Shown: piece after piece, positions 15,136 through 23,607 of the stretch
Layout of the letters: every line of letters starts with the position of its first letter
Position numbering within the stretch: position 1 is the stretch's first letter
NCBI RefSeq assembly: GCF_002257645.1
Contig: NZ_NQMO01000019.1
Location: 1-41,595 of the forward strand
Direction of reading: 5' to 3'
Source: Paenibacillus sp. XY044
GTDB lineage: Bacteria > Bacillota > Bacilli > Paenibacillales > Paenibacillaceae
Length of the DNA stretch: 41,595 nucleotides
The notes under the pieces: model-generated
The model's database searches: none
The model's input: the letters and a program-made list of their open reading frames with translations, nothing else
What the model was told of the DNA's origin: nothing
Program-made: the position numbers and the translations under genes

Positions 15136-15890
15136 TGTGCAGCAATTCCAACCCATGTTACAGTTCCTCCACCAGCAACCATTAGTTGAGTTCCTGTGGG
15201 GATTCCACCGTTAAAAGGACCGGCCGAACTCGTCTGTACACCAGATGATGCTTTACCTAATAGTTGTTGATAGAGAGTATTGCTCGTATTAGTATCAAGC
15301 AATTCGTCAAAGCCGACACGGACATGCCCTCCAGGTACTCCCGGGATAAGATTTATATCGTTTGATGCCTTGACTGTTAGATCGTAGGATGAAGAAATAA
15401 TTGATTGCGATGACTGTTGATACATGAACATCGAACCTCCGCCGCCTGCAACAAGGAACTGAGGCGAACCCACCGGAGAAGCCGTTGGATTAATTGTAAT
15501 GTAACTACTTGGCGAAGCATAAGCCCCAATCAAATCAGAGTTGGGGTCCATTACGACCATCGGATACCCACTTTGGCTACGGATCAATGCTCCCGTCATG
15601 GTCACATATCCGTTTATGTTGGCCGTGAAAGTGTCATACGAACCGTTATTAATCCGCATGCCGCCACCGTCAATCTGAATGAAGGCGCCGGCAGCTAGGT
15701 CTGAACGGATGGTTACAACGTTGGCATCTATGGTTCCTGCTGTTATGTGGTCAGCCGTAAGCGATACGACATTCAATGAATCCAGGTTAACCAGCAGGTT
15801 GTTGTACTTGGATACGATATCGTTAATCTTATCCTTCAGGTCCTGGAACTCTGCCCAAGGAGGTACGCCCGATAAATCCGGTACTGGCAT
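15117..15890 (-). CDS. tail fibre / receptor-binding-type structural protein
   Basis: 257 residues. A short N-terminal helix (FQDLKDKINDIVSKYNNLLV) suggests trimerisation. Then comes a beta-rich segment typical of Firmicute phage tail proteins (LTADHITAGTIDANVVTIRS, DGGGMRINNG), and a Gly/Ser-rich C terminus. No enzymatic motif. It is the last structural gene before the moron and immunity module, consistent with a host-range protein. Confidence 0.6.
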   Translation of the reverse strand: MPVPDLSGVPPWAEFQDLKDKINDIVSKYNNLLVNLDSLNVVSLTADHITAGTIDANVVTIRSDLAAGAFIQIDGGGMRINNGSYDTFTANINGYVTMTGALIRSQSGYPMVVMDPNSDLIGAYASPSSYITINPTASPVGSPQFLVAGGGGSMFMYQQSSQSIISSSYDLTVKASNDINLIPGVPGGHVRVGFDELLDTNTSNTLYQQLLGKASSGVQTSSAGPFNGGIPTGTQLMVAGGGTVTWVGIAAHSHVQN

Positions 15891-15891
15891 A

Positions 15892-16119
15892 TCACATCAT
15901 CCTTTCAACCGCACTGTACGCCTTTCTGATCGCTTCAATGCGCTGGTCAATGGACTTGATGCCTTCGCAATCTTCAACGGATTCTAAGGCCGCTCTGTCC
16001 ATCTGCAGGCTGAATATTTGCTGTTTGTATTGAATAAGACGCTGCTCAATCATTGATTTTCTTTGCTCTGCCGGAAGTTCAATGTAATTCTTCTTCGCCA
16101 TTGTATTTACATTTTCCAT
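15892..16119 (-). CDS. small coiled-coil structural or accessory protein
   Basis: 75 residues. The start at MENVNTMAKK is used because GGAGG lies five bases upstream; a longer reading frame would overlap the propeller gene. Mostly helical (EQRKSMIEQRLIQYKQQIFS), with acidic and basic heptads. It lies between the propeller and fibre genes. Function unknown. Confidence 0.65.
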   Translation of the reverse strand: MENVNTMAKKNYIELPAEQRKSMIEQRLIQYKQQIFSLQMDRAALESVEDCEGIKSIDQRIEAIRKAYSAVERMM

Positions 16120-16129
16120 AATATCCTCC

Positions 16130-17545
16130 TTATATTTGAACAGGATGAGTTTTAAAGTAACGTTCAAAGCTGTATAAACGGAATGGGCCGGTACCTGAGA
16201 ACCTGAACCTGATCCAGTTGGCGATAGGTACCACGTCCAATGGCACAATGATGTTCTGATTCTGTGCTGACGATGAACCTTGTATCGGATCGCCTATGGT
16301 CTGCCATGTGTTCCCCTGGTCCGTCGATACTTGGAAAGTTACCGTTGTTCCTGTCGGCGCGTACATCTGGGCATGGATTTCATTATATTCCTTCTCAGCC
16401 TCAGAACGGTCAAAGTCTTTTGTCTCAACCATCCAGGCGCCTGTTGTCGTTGCGGCGTTCAGCTTATAGGTCATGCCAGCCACATTCCCGGCGTACACGG
16501 CATTATTGAACCGGACACCGTATAAGTATTGTTCGTTAATTCCGGCCACCTGCCACGTTTTAAATCGGGTATCATACACCAGACGGATATTAGGCTCTGT
16601 TGCAGTATCGATAACAAGATTGAGGTAATACCGGAGTCCGTCCGTGAAAGCACAGCATTTGCTCAGATAGGTCTGATTGATCCGGCTGATGAACGTGCGC
16701 ACTGGCTCACCAATCCGGTTCGCTGCACCGGCTGCTCCTATATAAACATCATCTTGCCCGAGCCATGCTAGGAAAGAGCCCATATCCACCAGCGTTTTGG
16801 GATTGACGCACCCGATATTATCCGAAGATGGCACCAAACGATAAAACGCCCTCGCATCTCCTGTGTGGTAGATCAATGCGAACGCGTCTTTTTTGAATAC
16901 CCATATGCAGCCGCCAAAGGTGGTCATGGCCGTTACCGGACCGCCGTTGGCCGTGTAATACTGAACAATGCCGCTGTTCTCGGCTGAACTCCAATCCGTG
17001 GCATCTTGGAACGCACAGTAATGAATCTGATCCTGCGATTCGTCACTTGGCACATTGGAGATGAACACCCGAAGGTTATCCGCTGCCACGATACGGCCTT
17101 TAGGAGCCGATGAGAGCGTGTTTAGTGTTGACCCATTCCAATACCTTACCGTGTCGCTTCCGTTCGTCAGAATGAGCGCTGGGCCGTTTATATCGAAGTT
17201 TGCGGCGCTCCAGTCAATTGAACTGAATGATCCGCTGATATTGTTCCATGTTCCGGATGAATTGTATTGCAGCGTTGACCCTACCGCCCGGACCAGCTGC
17301 GTGCTTCCGAAGTTGGTTAACAGGTACGTCCTTGCATTCCCTGATGCACCGTAAGCAACTGGCGCCTTGGCCGTGGACTTTGCCGGGTAAAATTCGTCTG
17401 TGTCCCATCCGTACTCATTTACGGACTGTTCGTCCTTGATGTCAAAGCTGTTGATCCCGGTGAAGATGCCGCCCGATAACATTACCTCTTGCCGGCTGTC
17501 GCCCCGGGTATCAAGGTTTCTAGGGTACATCTGCCATTGTGCCAT
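16130..17545 (-). CDS. tail hub / stabilisation protein, P22 gp10-like beta-propeller
   Basis: 471 residues with repeated beta blades: PALILTNGSDTVRYWNGST, RVFISNVPSDESQDQIHYCA, GGCIWVFKKDAFALIYH, FLAWLGQDDVYIGAAG. Repeated short blades with Trp/Asp turns and its place directly after a connector match podovirus tail-hub proteins such as P22 gp10. It should seal the portal and bind the fibres. The ATG overlaps the stop of the connector gene by one base. Family assignment is from pattern recognition only. Confidence 0.6.
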   Translation of the reverse strand: MAQWQMYPRNLDTRGDSRQEVMLSGGIFTGINSFDIKDEQSVNEYGWDTDEFYPAKSTAKAPVAYGASGNARTYLLTNFGSTQLVRAVGSTLQYNSSGTWNNISGSFSSIDWSAANFDINGPALILTNGSDTVRYWNGSTLNTLSSAPKGRIVAADNLRVFISNVPSDESQDQIHYCAFQDATDWSSAENSGIVQYYTANGGPVTAMTTFGGCIWVFKKDAFALIYHTGDARAFYRLVPSSDNIGCVNPKTLVDMGSFLAWLGQDDVYIGAAGAANRIGEPVRTFISRINQTYLSKCCAFTDGLRYYLNLVIDTATEPNIRLVYDTRFKTWQVAGINEQYLYGVRFNNAVYAGNVAGMTYKLNAATTTGAWMVETKDFDRSEAEKEYNEIHAQMYAPTGTTVTFQVSTDQGNTWQTIGDPIQGSSSAQNQNIIVPLDVVPIANWIRFRFSGTGPFRLYSFERYFKTHPVQI

Positions 17546-18195
17546 TATCTCCACCACCTACATCCATGGTTTCCGGCTCGAGGCATCACGTCGATCGGCG
17601 TTATCCACTCAGGCTCGTCTGTAACCTCTTTCCACAAGAAATCATTGATTAATTCCTCTCTTGAATTCGCGTAATTGCTGACCATCACGATATCCTTTCT
17701 GGCCTCAGCAATCCGCCGCAGGACACCATACTTTAGGATTTCCAAGTACTTATCAGGTACGGATATCTGTGAAGTACCATCTACGATGGGCGATGGACTA
17801 GCATCCAAGAAGAAGTAAACATAGCGCCCGGTCAAATCCGCGTTAGGGACGTTGATGTAGATTTTATCCGATCCCAGGAACGTGTACCATGGGGAGTATT
17901 CCGCCACGACGTTGTTGAAATCCCGGTAATACGGAAGATCATCGAATACCGGATTATCCTTGTCAGCGTTTATTTGAATCGTCGCTGCCCGTACCTGATC
18001 GATGTATTTAAGCTCATCAGGCCGATAATAAAGCTTAGACCCAGTAACCAAGGGAATTGGCACCGGGTCTCGCTCGATCTTGAAGTTATTGAAGATATCG
18101 TTTTGTTCGTCGTTCATCCACCCGTACTTTTGGGTATCAGTGAATGTATTCCGGTATCGAAGGTTGATATCCGGCAGCAGTTCAGATGCCAACAT
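17545..18195 (-). CDS. head-to-tail connector protein
   Basis: 216 residues, mixed alpha/beta. It is acidic in the first half (MLASELLPDINLRYRN, DEQNDIFNNF), with ISVPDKYLEILKYGVLRRIA and a helical, Trp-rich C terminus. Size and position between coat/fibre genes and the propeller hub fit a gp4- or gp11-type adaptor. It starts a few bases before the stop of the preceding small gene. No motif makes the assignment certain. Confidence 0.55.
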   Translation of the reverse strand: MLASELLPDINLRYRNTFTDTQKYGWMNDEQNDIFNNFKIERDPVPIPLVTGSKLYYRPDELKYIDQVRAATIQINADKDNPVFDDLPYYRDFNNVVAEYSPWYTFLGSDKIYINVPNADLTGRYVYFFLDASPSPIVDGTSQISVPDKYLEILKYGVLRRIAEARKDIVMVSNYANSREELINDFLWKEVTDEPEWITPIDVMPRAGNHGCRWWR

Positions 18196-18197
18196 GG

Positions 18198-18356
18198 TTA
18201 CTCACCGCCTGTGATTGGGGCACGTTCTGTCGCCTTGATAGTATCTGCTTGCTCAGCCGAGATCAGCTGCTTCTGTACTGCAAGGTCAATCTGTTCAACG
18301 GTTGCCCGGTTGTTTACCCAGTTACGAAGGAAAAGGTTATACACTGCATCGCTCAT
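18198..18356 (-). CDS. XkdX-like small protein
   Basis: 52 residues, with GGAGG nine bases before the ATG. The pattern YNLFLRNWVNN, EQIDLAVQKQLISAEQADTI matches XkdX-type small phage proteins, which commonly follow fibre genes. Coupled to the connector gene. Probably an assembly or fibre-associated factor. Confidence 0.6.
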   Translation of the reverse strand: MSDAVYNLFLRNWVNNRATVEQIDLAVQKQLISAEQADTIKATERAPITGGE

Positions 18357-18357
18357 T

Positions 18358-18624
18358 TTACGCGCCTCCTAATATGATTTGCATGATAAGCTCGTCCTGG
18401 TCGGCTTGAGACTTTTCCAACTTCTCCATTCTGGTTAATTCGACTTGTGCAACGTCAGGAACGTATTTTTCTTCTGACCATTGACCGTTTTCGTATTTGC
18501 GGTAAACGTAATAATCATAGTCATAATTATCGATCAATACATGTTTACCGTCATCAATCATGCCAAGGGCTTGTTGAACACCGATGCACACGTTATTTTC
18601 ATTAATAAGTGCTAAATTTACCAA
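18358..18624 (-). CDS. small tail-associated protein
   Basis: 88 residues from a TTG preceded by GGAGGAGATAGTC; an in-frame ATG nine codons earlier has no ribosome site. Central Asp/Tyr-rich segment (DNYDYDYYVYRKYENGQW), then a helix ending in MQIILGGA. The pairing with an XkdX-like gene right after the fibre is common in Firmicute phages. Likely a fibre-linked or chaperone-like protein. Confidence 0.55.
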   Translation of the reverse strand: MVNLALINENNVCIGVQQALGMIDDGKHVLIDNYDYDYYVYRKYENGQWSEEKYVPDVAQVELTRMEKLEKSQADQDELIMQIILGGA

Positions 18625-18637
18625 GACTATCTCCTCC

Positions 18638-20305
18638 TTATGGAAATTCAACTACAAAGTAGTTAATTGTACTCGCTCCAGTGACTGTATATAAGGTCAG
18701 ACTACTGTTCGAAACGAAACTAGCCCTCTTTAAAACTGCTGAACTTGACGAGTTTGTAGACTTATAACTCATAAAAGTAATCGTTTTAGCCGTATTAACG
18801 ATAGAAATAGTCACGCTTGTGGTACTATTTCCTGAGCCTGCTATTGTTCCCTTCTGTAAACTTTTCAAGTTTTGGAACTCTATCAATTCCCACCGTGCAC
18901 TTGTTTCAAATGTGGTTGTCTCAGAGTTTATTGAAAACCGTATTGTGGTAGAATCAATTATTTCCCCAAGCACCTCAGCTTGTGCCGGAGAGGATGTATC
19001 TGAAACCACATCTGTTTTCAAGACAGTATTAGCAATATCTATTGCTGACACAGGAACATCAATTGATATTATGCCAGCCCCGTAAAACCGCGTGACTCCA
19101 CGTTGGACGCTTTTTATATTTCCACCAGTCAAAGTACCAGTGACTCCAAATATGGAAACTCCACTCTTGATATTGGCTGCCACAAGATTTGCATCACCGG
19201 CTACCATACCTCCGGATGTGTATCCTGCTGCAATATTCTTACTTGCAGTGCCTGGTGTTATCGTTCCCAACGCCCCGTTATTCGGCATCATCCCTGCCGT
19301 CCCGGCAATCGTTGTTCCAGTAAGAACCTTGGAAGCGTCAAACGTAACCGCCTGAACTGACCCGTTTCCATCGTGATACCCTTTAGGAATCGGCTTGATT
19401 GTTGCTCCAGGCGTAATTGTTACCGCGCCATTATCAGGCATATTACCTGTTTGAACACCGTTATCATTGGTGAAGGTTTCGCCGGCAATGACTTGATCAG
19501 GTTTGGCCGTACCACCGGTTTGCGTTCCCGGATCCAGCGTACCTGTGACATTGAAGATTTGAACGCCAAGACGAATGTTACCTGCCTGAAGGTTACCGCT
19601 GCCAGCCACGGTTCCACCGGTTGTATATCCAGCCGGAATAGATTGATTCGTGGTGCCGGGTGTAATGGTCCCAAGGGATCCGTTGTTAGGCATCGTTCCC
19701 GTGATAGAACCAGCTGCATTCGATGCAGTCTGCCCTGCAAGCAGTTTGTCAGCCGTAGCAGAACCGGTTGCTTGAATGACGTTGCCCGTCACTCCAAATA
19801 TTTGAACATCCTTTTTGATGTTGCTTGCAATAAGCTTGTCGCTACCGGCCACGGTGCCGCCGGATGTATACCCTGCTGGGATGGTCTGGTTTGTGGTTCC
19901 TGGTGTAATCGTTCCAAGACTACCGTTATTGGGCATTGTCCCTGTTCCGGCGCCCAATGTAGTTGAATACGTCTTGCCTTCAAGTACATCCGCGTTTGTC
20001 GCGTTTCCTTCGGCCAGAATGGCACTCCCTGTCACTCCGAAGATATCAACGCCTGATTTGATGTTGGCCGCTACAAGGTCAGGGTCACCCGCGACCGTTC
20101 CGCCTACTGTGTATCCCTCTGGAATAGGAATATCAGCCGTTCCGGGAACGATGGTGCCCAAATCCCCGTTATCTTTCATCGTCCCTGTCTGGATCGCCAG
20201 AGAGCCCGGAGATACGAAGGATTGGCCTTCTCGCACATCCTCAGGCGTTGCACCAGATCTGAGTAAACCTAGCTGCTGGCTGACCATAGAAGGTACTGAA
20301 TTCAC
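18638..20305 (-). CDS. repeat-rich tail fibre protein
   Basis: 555 residues with a GTG start after GAGGTGGTAAC. About five copies of a unit of roughly 55-70 residues occupy 35-400. The core of each reads like TGTMPNNGSLGTITPGT, IPAGYTSGGTVAG, NIKxGVxIFGVTG. The C-terminal 150 residues are a non-repetitive beta domain, probably the receptor-binding tip. The repeats probably form a trimeric beta-helical shaft. They are near-identical at the DNA level in places, so copy number could change by recombination. The location between coat and connector genes is unusual for a fibre. Confidence 0.7.
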   Translation of the reverse strand: MNSVPSMVSQQLGLLRSGATPEDVREGQSFVSPGSLAIQTGTMKDNGDLGTIVPGTADIPIPEGYTVGGTVAGDPDLVAANIKSGVDIFGVTGSAILAEGNATNADVLEGKTYSTTLGAGTGTMPNNGSLGTITPGTTNQTIPAGYTSGGTVAGSDKLIASNIKKDVQIFGVTGNVIQATGSATADKLLAGQTASNAAGSITGTMPNNGSLGTITPGTTNQSIPAGYTTGGTVAGSGNLQAGNIRLGVQIFNVTGTLDPGTQTGGTAKPDQVIAGETFTNDNGVQTGNMPDNGAVTITPGATIKPIPKGYHDGNGSVQAVTFDASKVLTGTTIAGTAGMMPNNGALGTITPGTASKNIAAGYTSGGMVAGDANLVAANIKSGVSIFGVTGTLTGGNIKSVQRGVTRFYGAGIISIDVPVSAIDIANTVLKTDVVSDTSSPAQAEVLGEIIDSTTIRFSINSETTTFETSARWELIEFQNLKSLQKGTIAGSGNSTTSVTISIVNTAKTITFMSYKSTNSSSSAVLKRASFVSNSSLTLYTVTGASTINYFVVEFP

Positions 20306-20321
20306 GTTACCACCTCACTAT

Positions 20322-20510
20322 TCATTCACTCTTTGAGACACGTCCTCTTCGACCCCTTTTGTTTTGCAGTCCTTCAGCGATCAATTCCAATTGCTCAGGT
20401 TCTTCTGCCCCCTGCAGCAACTGGTTCAAGTTCACGTTTAGTTGTCGAAGTTCGCTCAGCAAATCATTTTTCCAGCGTTCTTCTGGTGTTACTCCACGAA
20501 AATGGTTCAT
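20322..20510 (-). CDS. small hypothetical protein upstream of the fibre gene
   Basis: 62 residues, GAGG site at good spacing. Helical (LLSELRQLNVNLNQLLQGAE) with a basic tail (KRGRRGRVSK). It follows the coat-operon terminator, so it may be the first gene of the tail transcript. Function unknown. Confidence 0.6.
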   Translation of the reverse strand: MNHFRGVTPEERWKNDLLSELRQLNVNLNQLLQGAEEPEQLELIAEGLQNKRGRRGRVSKSE

Positions 20511-20525
20511 GTTTTACCTCACAGT

Positions 20526-20556
20526 ACAAAAATAAGGGAGAGCCGAAGCCCTCCCT
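20526..20556 (-). terminator. strong terminator at the end of the capsid gene cluster
   Basis: Minus-strand AGGGAGGGC-TTCG-GCTCTCCCT, a nine-pair stem on a TTCG tetraloop, followed by TATTTTTG. It separates capsid from tail transcription. Confidence 0.82.
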
Positions 20557-20560
20557 ACGT

Positions 20561-20803
20561 TTATTTATCTTCCATCAGACCGGCATTCTGTAGTTCAGTA
20601 AGCAGCAAATTGAAGTTCTTTGCCACAAATACCGGGTCTACATCGCCTTTAACATTGATGGGTTTGATATGCTTGATCTTCTTGCTAGGAGAAGATTCCC
20701 CGCCCTGACCGGGAAGGATTTCTTTACCCTTAACAAAAAGACGTTCGAAGTCAGTTGGTGCCGACTTTGGAATGGGTGCTGATTGATCAGGTAACTTAGA
20801 CAA
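20561..20803 (-). CDS. small hypothetical protein after the coat gene
   Basis: 80 residues with a TTG start eight bases after AAGGAGG. Pro/Lys-rich first half (probably disordered), then a helix (DPVFVAKNFNLLLTELQNAG). Between coat and terminator. Possibly a head-completion or minor capsid factor; not recognised. Confidence 0.55.
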   Translation of the reverse strand: MSKLPDQSAPIPKSAPTDFERLFVKGKEILPGQGGESSPSKKIKHIKPINVKGDVDPVFVAKNFNLLLTELQNAGLMEDK

Positions 20804-20816
20804 CGTTCATCCCTCC

Positions 20817-21701
20817 TTAGACTGGATCTGAACCTACGATGTGGCGCCAGTTGGCAGCTTCGTTAGCCTCACGGAAGTAACCTAGCCATTTCTGAGCCCC
20901 GTTGTCCTCCATGATTGCCTTTTTCTTAAACTCAGGCTGTACGCGCCAGATGTGATTGATCTTGTGACGTGGGCCCATGATCAACCAGCGGTCCGTTGTA
21001 TCCCAGAAGTCGTTGACCACCAGTTCCATATCCGGTAGTACGTTCTTGTCATTGTTCACTGTACCGGCCACCAGTGCAGATTGCAGGATTGTTGCTGCTG
21101 TGAACTGAAGAGCTGCCGGAACGACCAGCTTACGAGGCGTAGAGGAAATTTTCTTTCCGCCTTCGTCGCGCTGTGTACGGAAAAGGATGATTGCATTCTT
21201 AAGAGAACCATCAGAAAGTTCCTCAGTAAGCTTGTTGTCCTGTGTACCTCCGGAGTCACCGAAGTTAGGGTGAACGTCAGAGATGATTGGAACGCCATCA
21301 TAAAACGGCCGATCGTACAGCTCGTTGAGGAATCGGCCAAAGTTTTGTTCGACCGTCTCACGCCCACCGTGACCAGCATCACGAGCCATATCAGCAACTT
21401 CACCATACTTGGCGTCATCGATTTGCTCACGCGACATAACCACTTCAACGCCGAATGGCTCGTACTCCGTTACGATCAATGGACCTTGCTTAAAGCGTTG
21501 TTCCTTGGCGTTCTCAAGTTCTTTCTTGGATTGCCATGCACCGATGCCGGCAATGATTTGTGTGGTGTGGTTGTTGCTGTCACCCGATTTGTTATTGGCA
21601 ACCCGGGACCATTGTTCCGGCTCTTCGTCCCAGCCCTCGAAGAATGCTTCGTCAATTTTTCGTGTATAAAGGTTGTTAAACTGTCCTGTGCTCATCGGCA
21701 T
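20817..21701 (-). CDS. major capsid (coat) protein
   Basis: 294 residues, strong GGAGG site. Gene order terminase, portal, scaffold, decoration, this gene points to the coat. Features fit an HK97-type fold: an N-terminal arm (GQFNNLYTRKIDEAFFEGW), then a Ser/Gly/Asp-rich loop, a segment near 195-215 (TPRKLVVPAALQFTAATILQ) and a C-terminal NHIWRVQPEFK region. The layout recalls Mu gpT-like coat proteins. Family membership not confirmed. Confidence 0.75.
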   Translation of the reverse strand: MPMSTGQFNNLYTRKIDEAFFEGWDEEPEQWSRVANNKSGDSNNHTTQIIAGIGAWQSKKELENAKEQRFKQGPLIVTEYEPFGVEVVMSREQIDDAKYGEVADMARDAGHGGRETVEQNFGRFLNELYDRPFYDGVPIISDVHPNFGDSGGTQDNKLTEELSDGSLKNAIILFRTQRDEGGKKISSTPRKLVVPAALQFTAATILQSALVAGTVNNDKNVLPDMELVVNDFWDTTDRWLIMGPRHKINHIWRVQPEFKKKAIMEDNGAQKWLGYFREANEAANWRHIVGSDPV

Positions 21702-21716
21702 ATCGGATCATCCTCC

Positions 21717-22151
21717 TTAAAATACCAGACCAGTGGAAATAACCACGTCTGCTGTTTTGTTTGTGTTGTCATAGGCGATAACTTGGCACATGCCATCGGT
21801 TGTATCGTCCAGGTTGATGGAGTTTTTGCCTCCAAGATCAAACTTTGTGGTGTAAAGATCAGCTTCCGTCAGGGAGGCCTTGGTTGTGCCCGCATAAGGG
21901 AACCGAAAGACAGAGTTCTTAAAGAGCGTCACTCCAATATTGTCATTGGATGAAACCGTTCCACCAGTCGTAATGTCCTTGTTCGCTACGCCGATCAGTG
22001 TTGTAGAACCGGAAGCAGCGACAACCACTTTGCCTGTTGCCGCATTAATTTGCAGCGCATCCCCTTCTTTGATGGTTTGGTTCGCACCAACGTTAAAATA
22101 TTTGACTACCGCCTGGTTACGGCCGTCGATCATCTCAATAAATCGTGCCAT
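21717..22151 (-). CDS. head decoration / stabilisation protein
   Basis: 144 residues, all-beta and rich in Gly, Thr and Asn (NVGANQTIKEGDALQINAAT, SGSTTLIGVANKDITTGGTV). Small beta proteins of this kind between scaffold and coat are usually capsid decoration proteins of the DUF2190 type. Role from position and composition. Confidence 0.62.
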   Translation of the reverse strand: MARFIEMIDGRNQAVVKYFNVGANQTIKEGDALQINAATGKVVVAASGSTTLIGVANKDITTGGTVSSNDNIGVTLFKNSVFRFPYAGTTKASLTEADLYTTKFDLGGKNSINLDDTTDGMCQVIAYDNTNKTADVVISTGLVF

Positions 22152-22154
22152 GTA

Positions 22155-23057
22155 TTAGGCCCTCCTTTGTTTTTGTTTCCATTTGCGGTACGATTCCAGG
22201 TCATTCGGCATATCCATCAGTCGCCGTGCTTCCTTATCGGAAATACCGGCTTCTTTTGCGGCCAGTTGAATTTCAGGCGGCAATGGCTTTTCGCTCGGAA
22301 TAGAACCAGTCTCGTCCTTTTGGACAGTGCGCTTTGCTTTTGAACGCTTAGCGATTTCTCGCTGTTGAGCTTCCCTTTGCAGCTGTTTGGCTCTCTCTGG
22401 ACCACCAATAGCCCAATACGCTTGTTCGGCTGTCAGGCGCCCGCCAGAATCCTTAATAAGCTGCTTGATGGGCTCTTTCATTTGCTTGATTCCGGTAAAC
22501 TCTGGCTTGTCTGCCAATTCACCGATTTGAACCGTTACTCGCAGGTCATGCAGTTCATCGGACTGACGTTGCTGTTCCAATTGTCCTTGAAGGTAAGCTT
22601 GCGCCTGATCCTCATCCCAACCTTGTTCATAAGCCAACTGCGCGGCCTGCTGCTGGATTCTGTTACGTTCAATGGCTTGCTGTGCTGTCGCAGGATCAAC
22701 ACCAAGCTGGTCAAAGAATGCTTTGTATGGATTGAACTGTTCCTCGTATTCCTTTTTCAGCTGCTCCTCACGCTCAGCAAGCTTACGTTTCTCACGCTCT
22801 AGGGCCTTCTGGAAGGCTGTCTTTTGCGCTTCGGGTAGATTGATATCCCCCTCATCTTCAGAATCGTCTGGTGTGTCTTCTGATGCGTCAGGATCGATAT
22901 CGTCATCCTCATAGTCGGAAGTGTCTTCAACTTGTTCATAGTCGTCGACGATCTCCGGCTCTATTTCCTCTTGTACAGCGGCATCCTGTACGTCCGGTTG
23001 AGTGTCCTCAGCGGTCATGCCCGAATCACCTTGTTCACGCCATTCTTGCAGATTCAT
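22155..23057 (-). CDS. capsid scaffolding protein
   Basis: 300 residues. A strongly acidic N terminus (about 10-75, runs of Asp/Glu) is followed by long Gln/Glu/Lys helices (EREKRKLAEREEQLKKEYEE) and a basic Arg/Lys C terminus. This is the classical scaffold layout, with coat binding through the basic end. The ATG has GGAGG eight bases upstream. No protease gene is visible, so the scaffold is probably released rather than digested, as in P22. Confidence 0.78.
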   Translation of the reverse strand: MNLQEWREQGDSGMTAEDTQPDVQDAAVQEEIEPEIVDDYEQVEDTSDYEDDDIDPDASEDTPDDSEDEGDINLPEAQKTAFQKALEREKRKLAEREEQLKKEYEEQFNPYKAFFDQLGVDPATAQQAIERNRIQQQAAQLAYEQGWDEDQAQAYLQGQLEQQRQSDELHDLRVTVQIGELADKPEFTGIKQMKEPIKQLIKDSGGRLTAEQAYWAIGGPERAKQLQREAQQREIAKRSKAKRTVQKDETGSIPSEKPLPPEIQLAAKEAGISDKEARRLMDMPNDLESYRKWKQKQRRA

Positions 23058-23146
23058 TGCCAATTCCTCCTTGTTTGGTTCCCGGCATCAGAACCCATGT
23101 CATGCCCGTGAGCACTGTTCGCCCGGTCAGCACCGAATTGTGCGTA

Positions 23147-23180
23147 TAGAAAAGGGCCATCCCTGCTCTGGGACAGCCCT
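23147..23180 (-). terminator. internal terminator between portal block and scaffold
   Basis: Eleven-pair stem AGGGCTGTCCC / GGGATGGCCCT with two G-T pairs, six-base loop and TTTTC tail on the minus strand. It overlaps the stop of the upstream small gene. Partial read-through would lower scaffold/coat expression unless a promoter follows; I saw none. Confidence 0.65.
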
Positions 23181-23307
23181 ACTTACCTGCTTTTTTGTTG
23201 TCAACCTTTCCGGTAACCTTGTAATCCTTTTTCAGCCCAATCGTCCGATTGTTCTCACCGTACCCTTTCTGGGTTGTGGTGCTTGCATTGGTCTTCTTGT
23301 CGGCCAT
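23179..23307 (-). CDS. small basic hypothetical protein
   Basis: 42 residues, GGTGAGGAC before the ATG. Lys/Thr/Asn-rich and probably disordered (MADKKTNASTTTQKGYG start). It lies between the zinc-ribbon protein and the scaffold. Function unknown. Confidence 0.6.
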   Translation of the reverse strand: MADKKTNASTTTQKGYGENNRTIGLKKDYKVTGKVDNKKAGK

Positions 23308-23340
23308 GTCCTCACCACCTTTCGGTATTCTTCTTATCAG

Positions 23341-23607
23341 TCATCGGTAATACCCTTGTCTGATGTGGTCCTTGACGCGGTGTGTTTTCTCCTTTACTGA
23401 AAAGGTGCCGCATGTCGGGCATATTGCTCCGTTTTCGTGATAAAGACTTGGTCGTTCGCATTTAGGGCAAACCGGCAAATTAGCCAGTGGATCAGAGGCT
23501 CCATGCCGCATTTGATTACGTATGAAGCTACCAATCACAGGGTCACCGCTCAGTAGGTGATACATATAACGCTCTTCCTTTGAAGTCATATACCTTGTGT
23601 TAGCCAA
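23341..23607 (-). CDS. small zinc-ribbon protein next to portal
   Basis: 88 residues. Two Cys pairs, CPKC and CPTC, about 17 residues apart, form a rubredoxin-like zinc ribbon. It overlaps the end of the portal gene by eight bases and is co-translated with it. Head-assembly accessory or nucleic-acid-binding protein; not identified. Confidence 0.65.
   Translation of the reverse strand: MANTRYMTSKEERYMYHLLSGDPVIGSFIRNQMRHGASDPLANLPVCPKCERPSLYHENGAICPTCGTFSVKEKTHRVKDHIRQGYYR

Noticed and set aside
19373..19966. Plus-strand ORF of 197 residues
   Set aside because: Antisense to the fibre repeats; Cys/Arg/Ser-rich shadow composition.
19100..20200. Regular repeats considered as a CRISPR array
   Set aside because: The repeats are in frame, encode similar protein units, and have no short fixed repeat with unrelated spacers.
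21081..21953. 290-residue plus-strand ORF
   Set aside because: It is the antisense shadow of the coat and decoration genes, with no ribosome site or recognisable domain.
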